DNA from: an uncultured Ruminococcus sp.
Lineage (GTDB): Bacteria > Bacillota > Clostridia > Lachnospirales > Lachnospiraceae
Assembly (NCBI GenBank): GCA_900544395.1
Contig: UQVC01000017.1
Coordinates: 1 to 48,911, forward strand
Direction of reading: 5' to 3'
Length of the DNA: 48,911 nucleotides
Below are positions 25,530-34,551 of this stretch, in pieces (positions within the stretch are counted from its first letter, which is position 1; each line of letters starts with the position of its first letter). The notes beneath the pieces are model-generated. The model ran no database searches, was not told where the DNA came from, and saw only the letters and a list, made by a program, of their open reading frames with translations. Made by a program: the position numbers and the translations under genes.

Positions 25530-28442
25530 ATGTTAGCAATTAACATTGATGACGTGATTAACGTCTTGAACACATGCAAACCGTATCTGATTGCACTTGG
25601 TGTAATCCTTGCGCTTGCGGTGGTTATCACGATTGCAGTTAAGAAACTGCCGAAACCGAAGAAAAAATTGATCCGTGCACAGAGCTGGATCGCATTTCTT
25701 CTTGCATTTGTTGTAATTGTGAATATGATCTGCTGGGGACCGATGTCCAGTATGATTTCATTGGCAACAGAAAAGAGTGATATTCAGAAAGAGACTTCAG
25801 ATGCGGCAACAGCACTTTGTGAGCAGATCGCAGATGAAGGAATCGTACTTCTGAAAAATGAGGAAGGCAGACTTCCGCTGGAAGAAGGAACAAAGCTGAA
25901 CGTATTTGGCTGGGCTTCCACAAATCCGGTATACGGAGGAACAGGATCCGGTGGACTTTCCGATGCATATCCGACAGTCTCTCTGCTGGAAGGACTGGAG
26001 AATGCAGGATTTGAAGTGAACAGTGAACTGGTTGATTTCTATAAAGATTTCAGAGAAACACGTCCGACAGTTGGAATGTGGGGACAGGATTGGACCATCC
26101 CGGAACCTACGATTGAAGAATATGAAGAGGCTGGTATCTTTGAATCTGCAAAAGAATACTCTGATACAGCAGTTGTGGTAGTTTCCCGTTCCGGCGGAGA
26201 AGGTGCAGATCTTCCAACGAGCCTGGATCCGGAAGTAGAAGATACATTTGAAGAAGGCGGTACATTTGGTGCTTCCGGACTTCGCATCAGTGATCAGAAA
26301 GATGACCTGGATGCATCCAAACATTTCCTGGAACTGACAAACAGAGAGCAGGCAATGCTGGAGCGTGTGGCAGAAGATTATGAAGATATTATCGTAATTG
26401 TAAATGCGGCAAATGCAATGGAACTTGGATTTGTAGATGAGTATGAGGAAATCAGCAGTGTGATCTGGTGTCCGGGAACAGGACAGTCTGGATTTAATTC
26501 ACTTGGTTCTATTTTAAAAGGGGAAACCAATCCGTCTGCAAAAACAAGTGACACATTTGTAAAAGATCTGACAAAGACACCTACATACAATAACTTCGGA
26601 TTCTTTGCATATGACAACATGGATGAATTTGAAGTGGATGGTTTTGTACCGAATTTTGTAAACTACACAGACGGAATCTATGTAGGATATCGCTTCTATG
26701 AGACTGCCGCAGAGGAAGGATTGTTTAACTACAACGAAATGGTACAGTATCCATTTGGATATGGACTTTCCTACACAACCTTTGAGCAGAAAATGGGAGA
26801 GCTGAAGGTAAATGACGGCACAATCTCTGTTGACGTAACTGTTACCAACACAGGTGATGTAGCAGGAAAAGATGTTGTGGAGATTTACTACAATCCACCG
26901 TATACAGATGGTGGAATTGAGAAAGCTTCTGTAAATCTGATCGGATTTGAGAAGACAGAGCTTTTGGAGCCAGGAGCAAGTGAAACAGTAACAGTCACAT
27001 TTACAGAAGAAGACATGGCGTCTTACGATAACAACAATGCAAAAGCATATGTGCTGGAAAAAGGGGATTATGAGATTTCTCTTCGTACAGATTCCCACAC
27101 AGTTGTAGATACAAAGACGCATACAGTAGATAAGACAATCACATACAGTGGTGACAATGCACGTTCTACAGACCAGACAACAGCAACAAACCAGCTGGAT
27201 GCTGCCAATGGAGATCTGGTTTATCTGTCACGTGCAAATGGATTTGCAAACTATAAAGAAGCTACCGCAGCTCCGACAAACTTTACAATGTCAGAAGAAG
27301 ATAAGGCAACATTCATGAACAACAGCAATTATAATCCGGAAGATTATAATAACGAAGAGGATGAAATGCCGACAACAGGTGCGAAGAACGGTCTTGAACT
27401 TGTTGACTTAAGAGGTGTGGATTACGATGATCCACAGTGGGATCAGCTTCTGGATCAGTTAACGATTAAGGAAATGGATACTATGATCGCGCTTGGCGGT
27501 TATCAGACATCAGCAGCAAAGAGTGTCGGAAAAGTACAGACGATTGACTGTGACGGACCGGCATCTATCAACAATAACTTTACAGGAACCGGCTCCATCG
27601 GATTCCCTTCTGCGGTTATCATTGCAAACACATGGAATGTTGACATTGCAGATGCATTTGGAGAGAGCATCGGTAAAATGGCGGATGAGATGGGCGTATC
27701 CGGATGGTATGCACCGGCTATGAACATCCACAGAAGTGCTTTTGGAGGACGTAACTTCGAGTATTATTCAGAAGATCCGTTCCTTTCCGGAAAAATCGCT
27801 GCAGCAGCAGTAGCCGGAGCAGGGAAAGAAGGCGTATATGCCTATCTGAAACACTTTGCTTTGAACGATCAGGAGACAAACCGTACAAATCAGCTTTGTA
27901 CATGGTTCAACGAGCAGTCTGCACGTGAGATTTATCTGAAACCGTTTGAGATGTGTGTAAAAGAAGGAGGAGCAAAAGCAGTCATGTCAGCCTTCAACTT
28001 CTATGGAACAGAGCCGGCAGGAGCAAGTTCAGAAATTTTGAATAACATTCTTCGCGAGGAATGGGGATTCCGTGGATTTGTTCTGACAGACTACTATGGA
28101 GTATACGGATATCAGGATGCGGACCGTATGATCCGCAACGGAAATGACTGTATGCTGGTTGCTTACGACACAGAGACGAACCATGTAACAGATACAAAGA
28201 GCGCAACCAGTGTTTGGGCAATGCGTCAGGCATGTAAGAACATTATGTATACAGTAGTAAATAGCCGTGCATATGCGCCGGAAAACCTGCAGACAGGTCT
28301 TTTGACATGGCAGATCGCAGCAATCGTAATTGATACGATCCTGGCAGCAGGAATGATCTTACTTGAGATTGCAGCAATCAAGAGATTCAAAAAGAGAAAT
28401 GCAGAACTTGCAAAAGAAGTAAAAGCCGCAGATGCGGAGTAA
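25530..28442 (+). CDS. Membrane-anchored, domain-permuted GH3 beta-glycosidase
   Basis: This 970-residue glycoside hydrolase of family 3 has its domains in reversed order. Two membrane segments lie at about residues 18-38 and 52-72 with a Lys/Arg-rich loop between, so by the positive-inside rule the enzyme faces outward. The GH3 C-terminal (acid/base) domain comes first, with ADEGIVLLKNEEGRLPL at about residue 99. The fibronectin-III-like part follows PFGYGLSYTTFE, and the TIM-barrel-type domain comes last, with GRNFEYYSEDPFLSG, KHFALNDQE and the nucleophile in VLTDYYG (D854). A third membrane segment and a basic tail close the protein. Rumen Ruminococcus and Butyrivibrio enzymes show the same permutation. 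The start at 25530 has GGGAGGA upstream. Substrate is unknown, probably a beta-glucoside. Confidence 0.92.
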   Translation: MLAINIDDVINVLNTCKPYLIALGVILALAVVITIAVKKLPKPKKKLIRAQSWIAFLLAFVVIVNMICWGPMSSMISLATEKSDIQKETSDAATALCEQIADEGIVLLKNEEGRLPLEEGTKLNVFGWASTNPVYGGTGSGGLSDAYPTVSLLEGLENAGFEVNSELVDFYKDFRETRPTVGMWGQDWTIPEPTIEEYEEAGIFESAKEYSDTAVVVVSRSGGEGADLPTSLDPEVEDTFEEGGTFGASGLRISDQKDDLDASKHFLELTNREQAMLERVAEDYEDIIVIVNAANAMELGFVDEYEEISSVIWCPGTGQSGFNSLGSILKGETNPSAKTSDTFVKDLTKTPTYNNFGFFAYDNMDEFEVDGFVPNFVNYTDGIYVGYRFYETAAEEGLFNYNEMVQYPFGYGLSYTTFEQKMGELKVNDGTISVDVTVTNTGDVAGKDVVEIYYNPPYTDGGIEKASVNLIGFEKTELLEPGASETVTVTFTEEDMASYDNNNAKAYVLEKGDYEISLRTDSHTVVDTKTHTVDKTITYSGDNARSTDQTTATNQLDAANGDLVYLSRANGFANYKEATAAPTNFTMSEEDKATFMNNSNYNPEDYNNEEDEMPTTGAKNGLELVDLRGVDYDDPQWDQLLDQLTIKEMDTMIALGGYQTSAAKSVGKVQTIDCDGPASINNNFTGTGSIGFPSAVIIANTWNVDIADAFGESIGKMADEMGVSGWYAPAMNIHRSAFGGRNFEYYSEDPFLSGKIAAAAVAGAGKEGVYAYLKHFALNDQETNRTNQLCTWFNEQSAREIYLKPFEMCVKEGGAKAVMSAFNFYGTEPAGASSEILNNILREEWGFRGFVLTDYYGVYGYQDADRMIRNGNDCMLVAYDTETNHVTDTKSATSVWAMRQACKNIMYTVVNSRAYAPENLQTGLLTWQIAAIVIDTILAAGMILLEIAAIKRFKKRNAELAKEVKAADAE

Positions 28443-28488
28443 ACTTCGAATGATGATAAAGTGAAAGCATAGGAAAACAAAATGTTCA

Positions 28489-28528
28489 GGAAGTATCAGG
28501 AATCGGGAATCCTCCCGATTCCACTTCC
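28489..28528 (+). other. Strong hairpin between the two GH3 genes
   Basis: A perfect 10-bp stem with a 4-base loop (28499-28508 with 28513-28522) is extended by a lower stem GGAAGT/ACTTCC (28489-28494 with 28523-28528) across a small bulge. There is no T tract, so it is more likely an mRNA processing or stabilizing element than a terminator. Confidence 0.7.
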
Positions 28529-28578
28529 ATATATAGGGATGAAAGCAGTTCCCACATGGTTATACAGGAGAAACGAAA

Positions 28579-30999
28579 TTGAAACATCAAGATTTGATCA
28601 ATAAGATGACATTGGAAGAAAAAGCCGCCTTTCTGAGCGGTAAAAATGTATGGCAGACAAGAGATTTTCCGAGACTGGATATTCCGTCGATTTTCTGTTC
28701 TGACGGTCCTCACGGTATCCGTAAGCAGGCAGGAGCAGGGGATCATCTGGGATTGAATGCTTCTCTTGAAGCAACCTGTTTCCCGACGGCGGCAACCGTT
28801 GCCAACAGTTGGGATGAGCAGTTGGGAGAAGAAATCGGTATTGCGCTCGGTGAAGAAGCGGCTGCCCAGGAAGTAAACATTGTTCTGGGGCCGGGACTGA
28901 ATATGAAACGGAGTCCCCTTTGCGGCAGAAATTTTGAATACTTTTCGGAAGATCCATATCTGGCAGGGAAAATGGCTGCTTCTTATGTGAAAGGAATTCA
29001 AAGTCAGGGTGTGTATGCCTGTCCAAAACATTTCGCAGTAAACAGTCAGGAGCTGCGTCGTATGGCGATGAACTCAGTGCTGGATGAGAGAACGCTGCGT
29101 GAAATTTATCTGACTGGATTTGAGATTGCTGTAAAAGAAGGCAAGGCAAAGTCCATGATGTCAAGTTACAATGAAGTAAATGGCACCTATGCCAATGAAA
29201 ATAAACATTTGCTGCAGGATATTCTGAGAAAAGAATGGGGATTCGACGGAATTGTGATCACAGACTGGGGTGGTTCCAATGACCATGTCGCAGGTGTAGC
29301 AGCGGGCTCCAATCTGGAGATGCCGGCACCGGGGCTGGATTCGGCAAGACAGATTATCAAAGCGATCGAAGAGAAGACTCTGACAATGGAAGAGCTGGAT
29401 GCCTGTGTGGATGATCTGCTGGATGCGGTTCTGACCTTGAGCAAAAATGCAGAGGGAAAGAAACGTACATTTTCGGAGACCGCGCATCACGAGCTTGCGA
29501 GACGTGCTGTGGAAGAGAGTGCAGTGCTTTTGCAAAATACAGACGGGATTCTTCCGCTGAAACCGGGAAGCAAGGTGGCCGTAATCGGAGATTTTGCATT
29601 TGAGCCGAGATATCAGGGGGCAGGATCTTCGATGGTCAATCCGACGTATCTGGAAACCATTGAAAAAACAATTGGCAATTATGACTTACAGGTTGTAGGC
29701 ATCAACAGAGGATATAAACGAACCGGGGAAGCGGATGAGGCGATGAAGAAAGCGGCTCTTGATCTGGCGGCACTTGCAGATGTGGTGATTTACTGTTTCG
29801 GTTTGGATGAGTTGAGCGAATCAGAAGGTCTGGATCGCACCCATATGCGGATTCCGCAGAATCAGATTGAGCTTTTGCAGGCAATCGTGCAGGTAAATGA
29901 AAATGTAGTCGGAGTGTTAAGCGCAGGTTCCGCGATTGAAATGCCGTGGCATTATTGCTGTAAGGCAATTTTACACGGATATCTGACGGGACAGGCAGGA
30001 GCAAGTGCAATGCTGAACATCATGACCGGAAAGGTGAATCCATCCGGAAGACTGAGTGAAACCTATCCGCTCCGCCATGAAGATACTCCGGCATTTCGGC
30101 ATTTTCCAAGTACACAGCGCAATGCAGAGTACAGAGAAAGTATTTACATTGGCTATCGCTATTATGATACAAGCAAAGTCAGAGTGCAGTATCCGTTTGG
30201 CTACGGTTTGTCCTATACAACCTTTGCATATTCGGATTTGAAAGTGGATGCAAAGGGAGCAACCTTCACGCTGACCAATACAGGGAATTGCGACGGTGCA
30301 GAGGTGGCACAGCTTTATGTTGGATTGCCGAATGCGATTGTGTTCCGTCCGGAAAAAGAGTTAAAGGGATTTCAGAAAGTATTCCTGAAGGCAGGAGAAA
30401 GCAAAGAAGTCCGAATGGAATTTGACGATAAGACGTTCCGTTACTGGAATGTAAAAACAAATGGCTGGGAAATCGAAGAGGGTGCGTACCGGATCATGAT
30501 CGGGGCAAGTGTGGCAGATATCAAGCTGGAGAGTGAACTTTGGGTACAGGGAACGTCCAATGAGTATCCGTACAATCCTGCAAAACTGCCTTATTACTAT
30601 ACCGGAATCGTACAGCAGATTTCCGATGCAGAATTTGAAGAACTTCTGGGACATCCGATCCCTTCCGGAAAGTGGTCCGGAAATTTAGGAATAAACGATG
30701 CGATGTGCCAGATGTACTATGCAAAGAGCGGACTTGCCAGATTGATCTACAAGATTTTGACAAAGATCAAGAAAAAGAGTGAAGAAAAAGGCAAACCGGA
30801 TTTGAATGTTCTGTTTATTTATAACATGCCATTCCGCGGAATTGCTAAGATGACGAATGGTATGGTCAGCATGGAAATGGTGGAAGGAATGGTAACGGTC
30901 GTGAACGGACATTTCTTGAAAGGAATTAAAAAAGTGATCGGCGGATTCTTCCGGAATCGGAAAGAAAACAAAGCGTATGAAGCAAAACTTTCCAAATAA
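28579..30999 (+). CDS. Cytosolic GH3 beta-glycosidase
   Basis: This 806-residue GH3 enzyme has the usual domain order and no signal peptide or membrane segment, so it acts inside the cell on imported oligosaccharides or glycosides. The TIM-barrel domain carries CSDGPHGIRKQ, GRNFEYFSEDPYLAG, KHFAVNSQE and the nucleophile in VITDWGG (D229). The second domain begins near VLLQNTDGILPLKPGSKVAVIG, and a fibronectin-III-like domain follows GYGLSYTTFAYSDL. The last 120 residues are an extra region that includes YNMPFRGIAKMTNG and a basic end. The start is a TTG at 28579 with CAGGAG eight bases upstream; the first in-frame ATG is nine codons later. It follows the membrane GH3 gene by 136 bases. Confidence 0.92.
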   Translation: MKHQDLINKMTLEEKAAFLSGKNVWQTRDFPRLDIPSIFCSDGPHGIRKQAGAGDHLGLNASLEATCFPTAATVANSWDEQLGEEIGIALGEEAAAQEVNIVLGPGLNMKRSPLCGRNFEYFSEDPYLAGKMAASYVKGIQSQGVYACPKHFAVNSQELRRMAMNSVLDERTLREIYLTGFEIAVKEGKAKSMMSSYNEVNGTYANENKHLLQDILRKEWGFDGIVITDWGGSNDHVAGVAAGSNLEMPAPGLDSARQIIKAIEEKTLTMEELDACVDDLLDAVLTLSKNAEGKKRTFSETAHHELARRAVEESAVLLQNTDGILPLKPGSKVAVIGDFAFEPRYQGAGSSMVNPTYLETIEKTIGNYDLQVVGINRGYKRTGEADEAMKKAALDLAALADVVIYCFGLDELSESEGLDRTHMRIPQNQIELLQAIVQVNENVVGVLSAGSAIEMPWHYCCKAILHGYLTGQAGASAMLNIMTGKVNPSGRLSETYPLRHEDTPAFRHFPSTQRNAEYRESIYIGYRYYDTSKVRVQYPFGYGLSYTTFAYSDLKVDAKGATFTLTNTGNCDGAEVAQLYVGLPNAIVFRPEKELKGFQKVFLKAGESKEVRMEFDDKTFRYWNVKTNGWEIEEGAYRIMIGASVADIKLESELWVQGTSNEYPYNPAKLPYYYTGIVQQISDAEFEELLGHPIPSGKWSGNLGINDAMCQMYYAKSGLARLIYKILTKIKKKSEEKGKPDLNVLFIYNMPFRGIAKMTNGMVSMEMVEGMVTVVNGHFLKGIKKVIGGFFRNRKENKAYEAKLSK

Positions 31000-31022
31000 A
31001 AAGTAAATGGAGTGACAACAAA

Positions 31023-31625
31023 ATGAAAGAAAAATGGATGAGTATATGGAAAGAATTTGAAACGAAACATCCGAAGTTGTCGAAATGGGTGTATCAGATT
31101 TTCTACTTTTTCGTATTCAGCATGGGAGTTACGGTATTTCAGTACCTGGTATTTACCTTTATGCCGGGATGGCTGGGACTGGAATTGGCCGGAACGGAGT
31201 TTATGTGGCCACAGAAAGAGATGCATATTCTGGGTGTGGATTTTACATGGAGTCTGCTGGGATATAATGTATTGAGAGATGCCAGCGGCGCCGTGATCAT
31301 TGGTGGAGGCCTGGGATATTTTATCAGTTATGAAGTGGGTTCTTTTTTGGCACAGTGCATCAATTTCCCATTGCAGAGAAATATTACATTTAAGAGCAAG
31401 GGGAATCCGGTGTATCAGGCAATGTGGTACTTTATTGCCTGGATCGTGATCTCTCTGATCTGCAACGGATTTAATAACCTGTGGATGCCGATTGCATCCG
31501 TATATGTACCGCCGGCAATCTATAATCTGCTTGTGACATTTATTACAGGTGGCGTTTCCATGGTAATCTTCTTCTTTGTGTTTAAGATTATCTTCCCGGA
31601 AGGAGAGCCGGAGAAAAAGAAATAG
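31023..31625 (+). CDS. GtrA-like four-segment membrane protein
   Basis: This 200-residue protein has four membrane segments and a pattern like the GtrA family (FSMGVTVFQYLVF early, then ISYEVGSFLAQCINFPLQRNITFKSKGN). GtrA proteins are associated with moving undecaprenyl-phosphate-linked sugars across the membrane. The match is by overall pattern and not certain. A longer loop between the first two segments (about residues 50-90) sets it apart from small GtrA proteins. It starts 23 bases after the cytosolic GH3 gene, so it is part of the same unit. Its presence with two GH3 enzymes suggests a shared role in a glycoside on a lipid or the cell surface, which is inference. Confidence 0.55.
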   Translation: MKEKWMSIWKEFETKHPKLSKWVYQIFYFFVFSMGVTVFQYLVFTFMPGWLGLELAGTEFMWPQKEMHILGVDFTWSLLGYNVLRDASGAVIIGGGLGYFISYEVGSFLAQCINFPLQRNITFKSKGNPVYQAMWYFIAWIVISLICNGFNNLWMPIASVYVPPAIYNLLVTFITGGVSMVIFFFVFKIIFPEGEPEKKK

Positions 31626-31665
31626 AATTTTTCTAAAATGTGTCGGATTGTATGTTGCTGATTGC

Positions 31666-31694
31666 TTGACAATCGCAAAAAATTCAGTTAAAAT
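31666..31694 (+). promoter_or_regulatory. Promoter of the proS operon
   Basis: A perfect -35 TTGACA (31666-31671) and TAAAAT (31689-31694) are 17 bases apart, directly before the T-box leader. Confidence 0.85.
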
Positions 31695-31711
31695 TCACGA
31701 TGAATATATTT

Positions 31712-31942
31712 GATGAGCGAAGAACAGGATTAGTATATATCACAGAACGGCACAGAGAGGAAGCAATCAGGTGAGAGGCTTCTGCGGAAAGGATATAGAA
31801 CCGGCCTGGGAGCTTTCGCATGAAAATGCGGCGTAGAACCGGCGTTAACGGTGTAAGAGAGAATCACAGAACATGTGGTTAATCAGGGTGGTACCGCCGA
31901 GACTTTCGGTCCCTTATCGGGAAGGAAGGCTCGGCTTTTTTT
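31712..31942 (+). promoter_or_regulatory. T-box riboswitch with proline specifier CCG
   Basis: The leader contains the T-box sequence AGGGTGGTACCGCC (31885-31898), in which TGGT can pair with the 3' end ACCA of an uncharged tRNA. Stem I can be folded by eye: GCGAAG and CAGG pair with CTTTCGC and CCTG at the base, and TATATC pairs with GATATA above the specifier loop. This leaves AGTA on one side and GAA-CCG on the other, so the specifier codon is CCG (31801-31803), proline, matching the downstream gene. The terminator stem is GCCGAG (31896-31901) with CTCGGC (31930-31935) followed by seven T. Uncharged tRNA-Pro should favour the antiterminator and switch on proS. Confidence 0.95.
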
Positions 31943-32008
31943 ATGAACATACAGGGCAGGGCACTTCCCAGAAGAAACAAAAAGAAAGAAAAGGAAAAGG
32001 AGAACGTC

Positions 32009-33451
32009 ATGGCAAAAGAGAAAAAACTGGTAGAATCCATTACAGCCAGAGAAGTAGATTTTGCACAGTGGTACACAGATGTGGTGCGCGAAGCAAAATT
32101 GTGTGATTATTCAGGAGTAAAAGGATGTTTGAATTATCTTCCGAACGGATATGCGATCTGGGAGAATATTCAGGCAAATCTGGACAAACGTTTTAAAGAG
32201 ACAGGTGTAGAAAACGTGTATCTTCCGGTATTGATTCCGGAAAATCTGCTTCAGAAAGAAAAAGATCATATCGAAGGATTTGCACCGGAAGTAGCGTGGG
32301 TAACACATGGAGGAATGGAAGAACTGCAGGAGAGATTCTGTATCCGTCCGACATCTGAGACTTTATTCTGCGATCTGTGGAGCAAAACAGTACAGTCTTA
32401 CAGAGATCTTCCAAAAGTTTGGAATCAGTGGTGCTCTGTGCTGAGATGGGAAAAGACAACAAGACCGTTCCTTCGTTCCAGAGAATTTTTATGGCAGGAA
32501 GGTCATACGATCCACGCAACATATGAAGAAGCAGAAGAAAGAACACTTTTGATGCGTGATGTATACAAGAGTTTCGTAGAAGACGATCTGGCAATTCCGC
32601 TTGTGACAGGAAGAAAGACACCAAGTGAGAAATTTGCAGGAGCACAGGATACGTATACAATTGAAGCGCTGATGCATGACGGAAAAGCACTCCAGTCAGG
32701 AACCAGTCATTTCTTCGGAAATGCGTTTGCGGATGCGTACGGAATCAGCTATTCTGATAAAGAAAACAAACTGCACAGCGTATATGAGACATCCTGGGGA
32801 CTGTCCACACGTATCATCGGAGCTATCATCATGGTGCATGGAGATGACAGTGGTCTGGTACTTCCTCCGCACATTGCGCCAGTTCAGACAAGAGTGATCC
32901 CGATCGCACAGCACAAAGAAGGTGTGCTTGATAAAGCTAATGAACTGCTTGCAGCATTGAAGGCAGCAGGATACAGAGCTTCCATCGATGATTCTGAAAA
33001 GAGCCCGGGATGGAAATTCAGCGAGCAGGAAATGGTCGGAATCCCGACACGTATCGAAATCGGACCAAAAGATATTGAAAATGGTCAGGTTGTTGTCGTT
33101 CGCCGTGACACAAGAGAAAAAATTGTAGTGGCAATGGATGAGCTGACAGAAAAACTGTCCGAAATCCTGGAGACAATTCAGAAAGATATGTTTGAGAGAG
33201 CGAAAGCATTCCTTGATTCTCATATCCACACAGCAGCAAATATGGATGAGATGGTGAAAGTGGCACAGGAAGAGATCGGATTTATCAAAGCAATGTGGTG
33301 CGGAGATGATGCCTGTGAAGAAGAAATCAAAGCTCAGACAGGCGGAGTGACATCCAGATGTATTCCAGAGGAACAGGAACAGATTTCAGATGTGTGTGTA
33401 TGCTGTGGAAAACCGGCGAAGCACATGGTATATTGGGGTAAAGCGTACTAA
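32009..33451 (+). CDS. proS: Prolyl-tRNA synthetase, short archaeal/eukaryotic type
   Basis: ProRS attaches proline to tRNA-Pro. At 480 residues this is the short form (archaeal/eukaryotic-like) without the editing insertion of the long bacterial enzyme. Class II motifs are present: LPVLIPENLLQKEKDH, the RPTSETLFCDLW block, RWEKTTRPFLRSREFLWQEGHT, and the motif 3 region VHGDDSGLVLPPHIAP. The C-terminal part ends in the zinc-associated domain with CVCCGKPAKHMVYWGKAY, including the terminal tyrosine typical of this type. The ATG at 32009 follows AAGGAG; an upstream in-frame ATG (31943) begins in the T-box terminator and is not used. T-box control fits proline starvation. Confidence 0.96.
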   Translation: MAKEKKLVESITAREVDFAQWYTDVVREAKLCDYSGVKGCLNYLPNGYAIWENIQANLDKRFKETGVENVYLPVLIPENLLQKEKDHIEGFAPEVAWVTHGGMEELQERFCIRPTSETLFCDLWSKTVQSYRDLPKVWNQWCSVLRWEKTTRPFLRSREFLWQEGHTIHATYEEAEERTLLMRDVYKSFVEDDLAIPLVTGRKTPSEKFAGAQDTYTIEALMHDGKALQSGTSHFFGNAFADAYGISYSDKENKLHSVYETSWGLSTRIIGAIIMVHGDDSGLVLPPHIAPVQTRVIPIAQHKEGVLDKANELLAALKAAGYRASIDDSEKSPGWKFSEQEMVGIPTRIEIGPKDIENGQVVVVRRDTREKIVVAMDELTEKLSEILETIQKDMFERAKAFLDSHIHTAANMDEMVKVAQEEIGFIKAMWCGDDACEEEIKAQTGGVTSRCIPEEQEQISDVCVCCGKPAKHMVYWGKAY

Positions 33452-33453
33452 AA

Positions 33454-34362
33454 ATGGCATTTCAGAATATGGTGAACATGCAGCTGATGATGTTTCTGTT
33501 GGTTGCAGTCGGATTCCTGGTGAGAAAAAAGAATATCATTGGAGAGACAGGGCGCAAAGACATGGTCAATTTCTGTCTGTATGTTACACTGCCGTTTAAT
33601 ATCTTTCATTCCTTTCAGATGGAATGGGAGTGGAGCATGCTCAAAAGCTTTGCTCAGGTTCTGCTTCTTGCGACAGGGTATTGTATTCTTTCTATAATAA
33701 TGAGCTGTATCTTTTACAGAAAGGCTGAACCGGATAAGAGAAAGCCGCTTCGATATGGAACAATCGTTTCAAATGGCGGCTTTCTCGGAAATCCTGTGAT
33801 CGAAGGGATTTATGGAACGAACGGATTGTTTTATGCTTCCGTGTTTATGCTTCCGGTGAGGATCGTTATGTGGAGTGTGGGAACATCCTGTTTTATGAAA
33901 GAAAAAAGTGAAAGTCTGGTAAAAAAGGTGCTGACACATCCATGTATTGTGGCCATCTATCTGGGACTTTTCGTCATGATCGCAGGAATGTCCTTCCCGG
34001 TAAGTGTGGAAAATACGATTTCAGGGATCAGCAGCTGTAATACACCCCTCAGTATGATGTTGGTGGGCATGATGCTGGCAGAGATGAATCCGAAAGGAAT
34101 ACTGGATGGAACAATGGTGCTTTACACCATTGTCCGACTGATCCTGATCCCGGCAATTTTATTCGGGCTTACCGCACTGCTTCCGATTCCTGCATTACTT
34201 CGGGGAATTACGGTTATTATTGCGGGGATGCCGACACCGGTGACAACTGCACTGCTGTCTGCCAAATATCATGGAAATGAGGGATATGCAACAGGAATGA
34301 TCTTTGTCACCACCATCCTGTCATTATTCACACTGCCGATATGGTGCTGGCTCCTCGAATAA
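33454..34362 (+). CDS. AEC-family membrane transporter
   Basis: The protein is a 302-residue AEC-family (auxin efflux carrier) transporter with about nine to ten membrane segments. The crossing-region motifs SNGGFLGNPVIEGIYG and the C-terminal half PTPVTTALLSAKYHGNEGYA are typical. AEC proteins move organic or amino acid anions such as malate; the substrate here is unknown. The gene begins 2 bases after the proS stop, with no space for its own promoter, so it is inferred to share the proline T-box control. That suggests a link to proline or a related metabolite, but this is only context. Confidence 0.88.
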   Translation: MAFQNMVNMQLMMFLLVAVGFLVRKKNIIGETGRKDMVNFCLYVTLPFNIFHSFQMEWEWSMLKSFAQVLLLATGYCILSIIMSCIFYRKAEPDKRKPLRYGTIVSNGGFLGNPVIEGIYGTNGLFYASVFMLPVRIVMWSVGTSCFMKEKSESLVKKVLTHPCIVAIYLGLFVMIAGMSFPVSVENTISGISSCNTPLSMMLVGMMLAEMNPKGILDGTMVLYTIVRLILIPAILFGLTALLPIPALLRGITVIIAGMPTPVTTALLSAKYHGNEGYATGMIFVTTILSLFTLPIWCWLLE

Positions 34363-34400
34363 AAAAGAGAGAATAGTTGCAGAAAATCTTAGAAAATCCC

Positions 34401-34429
34401 TTGACTTTCGGGAAAAAACGTAATACACT
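34401..34429 (+). promoter_or_regulatory. Promoter of the str (rpsL) operon
   Basis: TTGACT (34401-34406) and TACACT (34424-34429) are separated by 17 bases. It gives the rpsL-rpsG-fusA-tuf genes their own start, needed because rpoBC is far away. Confidence 0.8.
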
Positions 34430-34473
34430 AGTTTAGCGTGCACAGGAGAAATTCTGTTTTTGTGCGCAAATAT

Positions 34474-34519
34474 CAGATAATGAACCATTATCTGCAGCCC
34501 TTTCGGCATAAGCCGGAAG
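34474..34519 (+). other. Structured 5' leader of rpsL
   Basis: Two hairpins lie between the promoter and the rpsL ribosome site: a perfect 9-bp stem CAGATAATG/CATTATCTG with a 3-base loop (34474-34494) and CTTTCGGC/GCCGGAAG (34500-34519). A third, weaker one lies upstream around GCACAG/TTGTGC. They may be the site of ribosomal-protein feedback, which I cannot prove. Confidence 0.5.
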
Positions 34520-34551
34520 ACAACGAGTGAAATCATAGGAGGTGAAAAAGA

